Source: JAUHWL01 sp964416385
GTDB taxonomy: Bacteria; Bacteroidota; Bacteroidia; Flavobacteriales; Schleiferiaceae
Assembly: GCA_964416385.1 (NCBI GenBank)
Contig: CAYQDW010000059.1
Span: 1 to 15,584, forward strand
Direction: 5' to 3'
DNA length: 15,584 bases
Under the pieces are notes generated by a model. The model ran no database searches. It worked only from the letters and a program-made list of their open reading frames with translations, and was not told the DNA's origin. Position 1 is the stretch's first letter, and every line of letters begins with the position of its first letter. The position numbers and the translations under genes are program-made. This document shows, in pieces, positions 7,156 to 13,354 of this stretch.

Positions 7156-7163
7156 CAAAAATA
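7156..7163 (-). promoter_or_regulatory. -7 promoter element for the M16 operon
   Basis: Minus-strand TATTTTTG (7163-7156) is an exact TAnnTTTG match about 35 bp upstream of the ATG at 7121. Candidate -33 TTG sequences lie 15 bp (7181-7179) and 24 bp (TTTG at 7191-7188) upstream, both somewhat outside the usual spacing, so only the -7 element is called. Confidence 0.45.
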
Positions 7164-7256
7164 TAAATATCAATAGCCCAATTTGCACAAAGAAACGCCG
7201 CGAAGCCGCAATTCTGTGAAAAGAGTGTTAAATGTCTGTAGATTACGAATTTGGTA

Positions 7257-7264
7257 TATATTTG
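7257..7264 (+). promoter_or_regulatory. -7 promoter element for rplU-rpmA
   Basis: TATATTTG matches TAnnTTTG exactly and lies 28 bp before the rplU ATG. No clear TTG is found 19-21 bp upstream. The implied leader is only about 20-25 nt (AT-rich, CCCTTAAAAAATTAAAG), too short for a riboswitch or a structured autoregulatory leader. Confidence 0.55.
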
Positions 7265-7292
7265 CAGCCCTTAAAAAATTAAAGTTTAATCC

Positions 7293-7811
7293 ATGTACGC
7301 AATTGTAGAGATAGCAGGGCTTCAATATAAAGTTGAAAAAGACCAGCAGATCTATGTTAACCGTTTACAAGGCAATGAAGGCGACAAAGTGAGTTTTGAT
7401 CGTGTTTTATTGACTGATGATAGCGGAAACGTAACTGTAGGCGCCCCAGTTATAGAAGGTGTAGCACTTAACGCTACAATTCTTAAGCACCTTAAAGGTG
7501 ATAAAGTTTTGGTATTCAAGAAGAAACGCAGAAAAGGATACCAGAAATTGAACGGTCACCGTCAATCTTTAACACAAATAAGCATTGACGGCTTTGGCAA
7601 GGCAGCAGCCCAGCCAAAAATGGAAGAGAAAAAAGCTGCAGCGCCAAAAGCAGAAGCGAAGGCTGAACCTAAGAACGAGGCAGCATCTGCCGAAGCCGTA
7701 GATTACAGCAATATGACAGTTGCAGAACTTCGTGAAATTGCCAAAGAGCGTGAAGTAACAGGATTTTCTTCAATGAAGAAAGCTGAGTTAATTGAAGCAT
7801 TAAGCAAGTAA
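7293..7811 (+). CDS. rplU: Large ribosomal subunit protein L21 with Rho-N-like C-terminal extension
   Basis: Structural protein of the 50S subunit that binds 23S rRNA. Residues 1-103 are a complete L21: it starts MYAIVEIAGLQYKVEKDQ, and KKKRRKGYQKLNGHRQ (77-91) is the conserved basic RNA-binding stretch. Typical L21 stops near residue 103. Here a lysine/alanine/glutamate-rich linker (about 104-135) leads to a compact helical domain at 137-172. Its pattern M-T-V-A-E-L-R-E-I-A-K then M-K-K-A-E-L-I-E-A-L matches the Rho N-terminal/SAP-like helix-extended fold, which binds nucleic acid in other proteins. The extension is in frame with no sign of a sequencing artefact, and the gene is followed 22 bp later by rpmA, the usual partner. 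Confidence 0.96.
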   Translation: MYAIVEIAGLQYKVEKDQQIYVNRLQGNEGDKVSFDRVLLTDDSGNVTVGAPVIEGVALNATILKHLKGDKVLVFKKKRRKGYQKLNGHRQSLTQISIDGFGKAAAQPKMEEKKAAAPKAEAKAEPKNEAASAEAVDYSNMTVAELREIAKEREVTGFSSMKKAELIEALSK

Positions 7812-7833
7812 AAACAGCAAAAAAGAATTTATC

Positions 7834-8097
7834 ATGGCACATAAAAAAGGAGTTGGTAGTTCTAAAAACGGTCGCGAATCAGAAAGTAAACGACTAGGCG
7901 TAAAAATCTTCGGTGGCCAAAAGGCGATTGCAGGTAACATTATTGTTCGCCAGCGCGGTACGCGTCACAATCCAGGAGAAAACGTAGGTATTGGCAAAGA
8001 CCACACCTTGTTTGCCCTTGTAAATGGTACCGTTGTTTTTAAGAAAAAGAAAGACAACAAAAGCTACGTATCTGTACAACCTAGCACAGAATCATAA
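7834..8097 (+). CDS. rpmA: Large ribosomal subunit protein L27
   Basis: An 87-residue basic protein of the 50S subunit, situated near the peptidyl transferase centre. The sequence MAHKKGVGSSKNGRESESKR followed by L-G-V-K-I-F-G-G-Q, then IIVRQRGTRHNPGENVG and HTLFALVNG, is the canonical L27. There is no Firmicutes-type N-terminal extension that would need proteolytic removal; the protein begins directly with M-A-H-K-K-G. It is co-transcribed with rplU and followed by a terminator. Confidence 0.98.
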   Translation: MAHKKGVGSSKNGRESESKRLGVKIFGGQKAIAGNIIVRQRGTRHNPGENVGIGKDHTLFALVNGTVVFKKKKDNKSYVSVQPSTES

Positions 8098-8117
8098 GCT
8101 TTTCACAATTTTATTAG

Positions 8118-8155
8118 AACCCCATTTTGGTTGCCAAGATGGGGTTTTCTTTTAT
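8118..8155 (+). terminator. Rho-independent terminator after rpmA
   Basis: AACCCCAT (8118-8125) pairs with ATGGGGTT (8139-8146) around a 13-nt loop, followed by TTCTTTTAT. It lies 20 bp after the rpmA stop and closes the rplU-rpmA unit. Confidence 0.82.
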
Positions 8156-8162
8156 AGCAAAG

Positions 8163-8195
8163 TTGCGCATCTCCCAATAAGGCCGCTTATCTTTA
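8163..8195 (+). promoter_or_regulatory. Weak candidate promoter for the serS operon
   Basis: TTG at 8163-8165 and TATCTTTA (8188-8195, seven of eight positions of TAnnTTTG) are 22 bp apart, just upstream of the serS ATG at 8221. The spacing is long and the final G is missing, so this is tentative. Some promoter is needed here because the rpmA terminator precedes it. Confidence 0.25.
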
Positions 8196-8220
8196 CCACC
8201 CATATTTACAACACATAGCT

Positions 8221-9492
8221 ATGTTACAACTCAATACAATACGCAACCATAAAGACGATGTTATAAATGCATTGGCAAAACGCAAAATTGATGCCCGTGC
8301 AACCATAGATCACCTATTAACAGTAAATGAAGAACGCAGGCAAATCATTAGGCAATTAGAAGACTTGCAAGCGCGCAGCAACCAACTGAGCAAAGAAATT
8401 GGCCAGCTCTTTAAAGCCGGAGATAAAACAGAAGCGGAACGCCTAAAAGCGCTTACCGCTGATATGCGAGATGAAATAAAGGCGCTTAACGCCACGCATG
8501 ATGCTCTTGAAAAAAAGGAACACGAACTATTGGTAAGCCTCCCCAATACGCCACATGAAAAAGTTGTTGCCGGTGCCGGAGAAGAAGATAACGAAGTTAT
8601 TGCTGAACAAGGAACATTGCCTCAGTTACACAGCAATGCCGAGGCCCACTGGGATTTGGCAAAAAAATACAACCTCATAGACTTTGAACTTGGGGTAAAA
8701 ATTACAGGCGCTGGTTTCCCCGTTTATGTAAATAAAGGCGCCCGTTTGCAGCGTGCGCTCATTAACTTTTTCCTAGAGCGCAACACCGCTGCTGGCTATA
8801 CAGAATACCTCCCGCCACTATTCGTAAATGAAGATAGCGGTTTTGGCACAGGCCAATTACCAGACAAAGAAGGCCAAATGTATCACATGACGGCAGACAA
8901 CCTCTACGCCATACCAACAGCAGAAGTGCCTGTAACTAATTTATTTAGAGGGGATATTTTAGACCGTGCACAGCTACCCGTAAAGTGCACCGCCTATACC
9001 CCATGTTTTAGACGTGAAGCGGGTAGCTATGGCAAAGATGTTAGGGGCCTTAACCGCTTACATCAGTTTGATAAAGTAGAGATTGTTGTGATTTCTGAAC
9101 CAGAAAAAAGCCATACCACGCTAGATGAAATGGTTGAACATGTTGGCGGTTTATTACAAGCACTTGAACTACCCTATCGCATTTTGCGCCTTTGCGGTGG
9201 CGATTTAGGCTTTGCCAGTGCCATTACCTATGATTTTGAAGTATGGAGTGCCGCCCAACAGCGTTGGCTTGAGGTAAGCTCTGTATCAAATTTTGAAACA
9301 TACCAAACCAACCGCCTAAAATTGCGTTACCGGAATGCAGAGGGCAAGCCCGTATTGGCACATACCCTAAATGGTAGCGCATTGGCGCTTCCGCGTGTTT
9401 TGGCGGCCTTGCTAGAAAATAACCAAACCCCAGAAGGCATAAAGATCCCTGAAGCTTTGGTGCCTTTTACTGGTTTTAATCGTATTGATTAG
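8221..9492 (+). CDS. serS: Serine--tRNA ligase
   Basis: Cytoplasmic class II aminoacyl-tRNA synthetase that charges tRNA-Ser, and tRNA-Sec where present. At 423 residues it is full length. Residues about 30-105 form the antiparallel coiled coil that reads the long variable arm of tRNA-Ser, rich in E/K/R/Q with heptad-spaced leucines. The catalytic core shows TAEVP (233-237) for serine binding, motif 2 (F263-R-R-E-A-G-S-Y-G-K-D and R275-G-L-N-R-L-H-Q-F) and motif 3 (G385-S-A-L-A-L-P-R with E399-N-N-Q). The gene begins after the rpmA terminator, and its stop is 2 bp before the next ATG, so it heads a three-gene unit with the lipoprotein and TPR genes. Confidence 0.98.
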   Translation: MLQLNTIRNHKDDVINALAKRKIDARATIDHLLTVNEERRQIIRQLEDLQARSNQLSKEIGQLFKAGDKTEAERLKALTADMRDEIKALNATHDALEKKEHELLVSLPNTPHEKVVAGAGEEDNEVIAEQGTLPQLHSNAEAHWDLAKKYNLIDFELGVKITGAGFPVYVNKGARLQRALINFFLERNTAAGYTEYLPPLFVNEDSGFGTGQLPDKEGQMYHMTADNLYAIPTAEVPVTNLFRGDILDRAQLPVKCTAYTPCFRREAGSYGKDVRGLNRLHQFDKVEIVVISEPEKSHTTLDEMVEHVGGLLQALELPYRILRLCGGDLGFASAITYDFEVWSAAQQRWLEVSSVSNFETYQTNRLKLRYRNAEGKPVLAHTLNGSALALPRVLAALLENNQTPEGIKIPEALVPFTGFNRID

Positions 9493-9494
9493 TT

Positions 9495-10046
9495 ATGAAA
9501 GAGATCACCTTCGCGCTTGCCGCAACCATTTTATGCTGTACCGTTGGCTGCCAGACCACGGTAGAAGATAAAAACACCGCAGCTGTTGATTCTACTTTGG
9601 CCGTTTTGCAATCTGCAAAAAACATTACCAAAACGGTAGATGAAGCAGAACTAGAACGTGTGTACACGCAGTACAAAGCCTATACTGATTTTTACAGTAC
9701 CTCCTATACAGACGTGAGCAACCGCGACTTTTATACCCATGAGTTGATGGATATGGCCGAATGTACGAAGCGGCTCGGCATAAGCAAAGGCCAGGTAAGG
9801 CATTGGGAAGAAGAACTTGACGAAGCTATTGAGCGCTTAGAAAAGCTACGCCATGACTATGCAAATGCTTTAATAACAGAAGCAGAATTTTTAGAGTATT
9901 TTGAGCAGGAAAAATATCCGGCATCTCATGTAAACCATGAGGTTGATGAAAACCTGGGGAGTGTTTCTGCCTGCCTGCGCAACCAAGAAAAGCTCTTCGC
10001 AAAACTAGATTCTGCCAAAGCGGCATTTTTAAAAAGTATTGAATGA
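9495..10046 (+). CDS. Hypothetical lipoprotein, helical
   Basis: I do not recognise a named family. The 183-residue product has a short hydrophobic start (about 6-18) ending CCTVGC, so C19 is a likely lipidation site, though valine at -2 is not ideal. The mature part is charged and mostly helical. A segment around 90-120 with E-E-E-L-D-E-A-I-E-R-L-E-K-L could form a coiled coil. C-terminal residues 145-183 include one more cysteine and further amphipathic helix. It starts 2 bp after serS and overlaps the following TPR gene by 4 bp (ATGA), so it is probably translated together with the TPR protein. Both are exported, which suggests they work together in the cell envelope. Confidence 0.75.
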   Translation: MKEITFALAATILCCTVGCQTTVEDKNTAAVDSTLAVLQSAKNITKTVDEAELERVYTQYKAYTDFYSTSYTDVSNRDFYTHELMDMAECTKRLGISKGQVRHWEEELDEAIERLEKLRHDYANALITEAEFLEYFEQEKYPASHVNHEVDENLGSVSACLRNQEKLFAKLDSAKAAFLKSIE

Positions 10047-11848
10047 AACATCGTGTGCTCCTTTTCTTTATGCTGCTGCTTACCAATTTGGTAACTGTTG
10101 CGCAAAGCAGAGAAGTGGGCTTGGCGTTATACCAAGAAAATAAATTTGATGAGGCCGCCCAAGTCTTTACACAGACTTACCGCACACAACCCAACGATGA
10201 AAACTTTACGCTCCTTTTAAATTGCTACAAAGAGCTCAGGCGTTTTGAAGAGGCCGAAGACTTAATAAAAAAACATCTCAAACGCACAAAAAACCCACAG
10301 CTATGGGTTGACTTAGGTTTTTTTCAAAAAGCACAGAAAAAAGCAGAAAAAGCAGAAGAGAGTTTTACCACAGCCTTAGATGCCGTGCAGCGTAATGCCG
10401 GATTGGCTTACCCAATTAGTGAGCAATTTTCAAAATATGGGTTGTATGAATATGCGCTACAAGTGTATATACGTGCAGAAAAGGTTAATCCTAATGTGAA
10501 TTTCCACTATCAAAAAGGGCTTGTTTATGCAGAACTTGGCGATATGGAAAATATGATCAATGAGTACTTGCAACTGATTGATCAAAGCCCAAATTATTAC
10601 GCCAATGTGCGCGATAGGATGGCAAGAAATATCACCGACAACCCTGAAAGTGAAGTCAACACACTTTTCAGAAAAGCCTTGATAAAGCGCATACAAGTCA
10701 GTCAAAACCCTCTTTACACCCAGCTGCTTATTTGGCTTTTTATAGAAGAAGAAGAATATCTTAAAGCGCTAAAACAGCAACAAGCCCTAGACCGCAGAGG
10801 AGAGCCTGTAGAGGCTGAAATATTTGCACTTGGCAACAAAGCGCTGAGTAAACAGGCTTTTAGTGTTGCCGCAGAGGCATTTACCTACCTTCTTAAAAAA
10901 GGTGAAAATGGCGCTTTTTATGAAGATGCAACCTATTCTTTATTGCGCACAAAAAGACAATCTCTGCAGCAGGATGCTTCTGCTAGCCGTACAACCTATA
11001 TAGATTTAATTAAAGAACACTATGCCGCCTTACCAAATTTGGCCGGTGATGAACGCTATGCATACACCCTCCGCGATATTGCAGAGATGCTCTATTTTAA
11101 GGTAGACCAAAAAGACAGTGGTATTGCCGTATTACAAGGCATAATAGAAACATACGGCTCTACATTTGAGCAACCCGTAGGTGAGAGCAAAATGCTTTTA
11201 GGTGATTTTTACCTCGCACAAAACCAACCCATTGATGCTATTTTTAAATATATGGAGGTAGAAAATGCCTTTCGCGAGTACACTTTAGGGGATGAGGCAA
11301 AATTTAAAAAAGGCATGGTTGCCTATTACACTTTTGATTTTACGTGGGCACTTACACAGTTTGAAGCGCTTAAAGCCTCCACCACAAAATTACTGAGTAA
11401 TGATGCCCTACAGATGGCACTTTTAATTAATGACAACAGCCAAGAAGACACCCTTTTTCAAGGGCTTACGTATTATGCACGGGCCGATTTTTACCTTTTT
11501 AGAAACCAACCTGACAGCGCCTTAATGACGCTCGATTTGCTGTTGGATGTATTTCCGGATCACGCTATACGCGATGAAGCGCTGCTTTTAAAAGGCAAAA
11601 CCTTATTGGCACAAGCGCGCTATACTGATGCCGCACAAACCTTAGAAACCATGATTGCCGCAGGCCGTACCATTTGGGCCGATGATGCCTTAATGCTACT
11701 CGGCGAAATCTACGCAGAGCACCTCAGCAACACGGAAAAGGCCATGCAGGCGTATGAAAAAATTCTCTTTGAATTTTCTGGTAGCACCCGCCTTATAGAA
11801 GCGCGCAAGCGCTACCGAGCGCTGCGCGGAGATGGCGCATTAAATTAA
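10043..11848 (+). CDS. Secreted tetratricopeptide-repeat (TPR) protein
   Basis: A 601-residue exported protein with a signal peptide at 1-20 (cleavage after VTVA). Repeats of the TPR helix-turn-helix type run through the mature chain: A-L-Y-Q-E-N-K-F-D-E-A-A-Q-V-F near 28, F-E-E-A-E-D-L near 68, a run of similar units to about 200, and again from about 500 to 590 (R-Y-T-D-A-A-Q-T-L-E and T-E-K-A-M-Q-A-Y-E-K). The last block resembles the TPRs of YbgF/CpoB-type periplasmic proteins. TPRs are scaffolds for protein contacts, and no enzymatic motif is visible. The gene overlaps the lipoprotein gene by 4 bp, which implies translational coupling. A hairpin terminator follows its stop. The precise role is unknown. 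Confidence 0.88.
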   Translation: MKHRVLLFFMLLLTNLVTVAQSREVGLALYQENKFDEAAQVFTQTYRTQPNDENFTLLLNCYKELRRFEEAEDLIKKHLKRTKNPQLWVDLGFFQKAQKKAEKAEESFTTALDAVQRNAGLAYPISEQFSKYGLYEYALQVYIRAEKVNPNVNFHYQKGLVYAELGDMENMINEYLQLIDQSPNYYANVRDRMARNITDNPESEVNTLFRKALIKRIQVSQNPLYTQLLIWLFIEEEEYLKALKQQQALDRRGEPVEAEIFALGNKALSKQAFSVAAEAFTYLLKKGENGAFYEDATYSLLRTKRQSLQQDASASRTTYIDLIKEHYAALPNLAGDERYAYTLRDIAEMLYFKVDQKDSGIAVLQGIIETYGSTFEQPVGESKMLLGDFYLAQNQPIDAIFKYMEVENAFREYTLGDEAKFKKGMVAYYTFDFTWALTQFEALKASTTKLLSNDALQMALLINDNSQEDTLFQGLTYYARADFYLFRNQPDSALMTLDLLLDVFPDHAIRDEALLLKGKTLLAQARYTDAAQTLETMIAAGRTIWADDALMLLGEIYAEHLSNTEKAMQAYEKILFEFSGSTRLIEARKRYRALRGDGALN

Positions 11849-11854
11849 CATGGG

Positions 11855-11887
11855 TATATGGCCAAATAATAGCCATATAACTTTTTT
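11855..11887 (+). terminator. Hairpin terminator after the serS-lipoprotein-TPR unit
   Basis: A perfect 8-bp inverted repeat (TATATGGC 11855-11862 with GCCATATA 11872-11879, loop of 9 nt) is followed by ACTTTTTT. It begins 6 bp after the TPR stop codon. The stem is AT-rich, so it is weaker than the others in this window; a dyad operator for the next gene is the alternative. Confidence 0.6.
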
Positions 11888-11911
11888 GTAAACCTTTAAA
11901 CCAATACAGAT

Positions 11912-12232
11912 ATGTACATCTACAACGTAACGGTAAATATTGAAGACAGTGTGCACCAAGACTGGCTACAGTGGATGAAGAAAAATCACATCCCGGATGT
12001 ATTAAATACGGGCATGTTTAAAAGCTGCCGTTTTTGTCGTGTTATGGTTGAAGAAGAAAGTGGTACCACGTATGCCATTCAATATTTGGTTAAAGACCTT
12101 GAAACGCTGGCCTTATACCAAGAAATGTATGCCCCAAATTTGCAGAAAGAACATCAAGACAGATATGGGGGGAAGTTTGTGGCGTTTAGAACGGTTCTTG
12201 AGTTGAATGAAGAATTTATTCCCCAACCATGA
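11912..12232 (+). CDS. DUF4286 family protein
   Basis: A 106-residue cytoplasmic protein without signal or membrane segment. The opening M-Y-I-Y-N-V-T-V-N-I-E, then WLQWMKKNHIPDVLNTGMF, and the later Y-A-I-Q-Y-L-V with Y-G-G-K-F-V-A-F-R-T-V-L are typical of DUF4286, which I expect to form a ferredoxin-like alpha/beta barrel half. No catalytic function is established for the family. A cysteine pair, C39 and C42 (SCRFC), lies just after the first helix. Its stop overlaps the ATG of the CoA-transferase gene (ATGA), so the two are translationally coupled. From memory, the family usually sits near serS/TPR genes and rsmA in Flavobacteria; here rsmA is not the next gene. Confidence 0.87.
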   Translation: MYIYNVTVNIEDSVHQDWLQWMKKNHIPDVLNTGMFKSCRFCRVMVEEESGTTYAIQYLVKDLETLALYQEMYAPNLQKEHQDRYGGKFVAFRTVLELNEEFIPQP

Positions 12233-13296
12233 ATGCGCCATTTTCTGGACTTAAAGTTATTGAGTTAGCAACTGTTTTAGCCGGGCCAGCCGTAGGTATG
12301 TTTTTTGCCGAATTGGGCGCAGAGGTTCTGAAAATTGAAAATCCAGAAAATAAAGATGTTACCCGCAGCTGGAAACTCCCCAATGAAAAGGGAAACGTTT
12401 CTGCGTACTTCAGCGCGGTGAACTACGGTAAAAAATATAGCGCACTAAACCTAAAAGATGCGGCAGACCGCAAAACATTAGATGCTCTTTTGGGCGATGC
12501 CGATTTTTTAATCACCAACTTTAAAGCAGGTGATGCCGAAAAATTTAACCTGACCTACGCTGCGCTTAAAGCAAAATTTCCGCGGCTTATTGTGGGACAA
12601 ATTTCTGGCTATACCTCAGCACCGCAGCGCAAAGCCTTTGATGTTGTGCTACAGGCAGAAACTGGTTTCATGTTTATGAACGGCACACCTGATAGCGGTC
12701 CGGTAAAAATGCCTGTTGCGCTCATTGATATTTTGGCAGCGCACCAATTAAAAGAAGGATTACTGATCGCGCTTTGGCAGCGCGAAAAAAACGGTTTAGG
12801 CGCATTGGTTTCTGCAAGCTTAGAAGAAAGCGCACTGGCCAGCTTGGCCAACCAAGCCAGCAACTACCTCATGGCCGGCCACGTACCCCAGCGCATGGGT
12901 GGTGCGCACCCCAACATTGCGCCCTATGGCGATATTTTTACCTGTGCAGACCAACAACACATTGTGCTTGCCGTTGGCAGCAACCCACACTACGCCTCCC
13001 TACTTGAGCTACTAGAAGCGCCCGCAAACAGTATTTTACACCAACTAAATACCAACCAGCAGCGCGTAGTGCAGCGGCCTGTATTAATAGACGCCTTGCA
13101 GCAACTCATCCAACAAAAAAACAGCGAAGATTTACTTGCCGCTTTAGAACACAAAGGGATTCCTGCTGGCGCCATAAAGCCCCTTAACGCTGTTTTTGAA
13201 AATAGTGCTGCACAAAATATGGTGCTAGAAGAAACCATAGATGGTGAACATACCAAACGCATGAGCACAATTGCCTTTAGAATAAGTAAGGATTAA
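12229..13296 (+). CDS. CaiB/BaiF-family (class III) CoA-transferase, short form
   Basis: Members move CoA between carboxylic acids, or racemise 2-methylacyl-CoAs, through an aspartyl-CoA anhydride. The 355-residue protein opens with the family start PFSGLKVIELATVLAGPAVG, then ELGAEVLKIENP and D-V-T-R-S-W. The catalytic aspartate is predicted at D167 in PVALIDILAAHQLKEGLL. The segment NQASNYLMAG and the A-P-Y-G-D-I-F-T motif follow as in the family. Most relatives are about 380-420 residues and end with a P-x-L-G-x-H-T-like segment; here the chain stops at TIAFRISKD without it. The substrate cannot be inferred, because no acyl-CoA ligase, dehydrogenase or carboxylic acid pathway gene is nearby. 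It overlaps DUF4286 by 4 bp. No hairpin with a T-run follows its stop. Confidence 0.88.
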   Translation: MNAPFSGLKVIELATVLAGPAVGMFFAELGAEVLKIENPENKDVTRSWKLPNEKGNVSAYFSAVNYGKKYSALNLKDAADRKTLDALLGDADFLITNFKAGDAEKFNLTYAALKAKFPRLIVGQISGYTSAPQRKAFDVVLQAETGFMFMNGTPDSGPVKMPVALIDILAAHQLKEGLLIALWQREKNGLGALVSASLEESALASLANQASNYLMAGHVPQRMGGAHPNIAPYGDIFTCADQQHIVLAVGSNPHYASLLELLEAPANSILHQLNTNQQRVVQRPVLIDALQQLIQQKNSEDLLAALEHKGIPAGAIKPLNAVFENSAAQNMVLEETIDGEHTKRMSTIAFRISKD

Positions 13297-13320
13297 GGTT
13301 TGAATTTTCTTGCTTCGTAT

Positions 13321-13336
13321 ATTCGGCAACCCGAAT
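13321..13336 (+). promoter_or_regulatory. Small hairpin/dyad upstream of the S9 peptidase gene
   Basis: ATTCGG (13321-13326) pairs perfectly with CCGAAT (13331-13336) around CAAC. It is not followed by a T-run, so it is unlikely to terminate transcription. The left arm overlaps TATATTCG (13318-13325), a seven-of-eight match to the -7 element, with a TTTG (13299-13302) 15 bp upstream. It could be an operator over a promoter or a leader hairpin, 18 bp before the ATG. Confidence 0.35.
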
Positions 13337-13354
13337 GAATAACCCATACATACA

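Noticed and set aside
8156..8220. T-box or other riboswitch before serS
   Set aside because: The leader is too short, and no conserved T-box bases or stem are seen.
13321..13336. Hairpin as terminator of the CaiB-type gene
   Set aside because: The stem is only 6 bp and no T-run follows on either strand.
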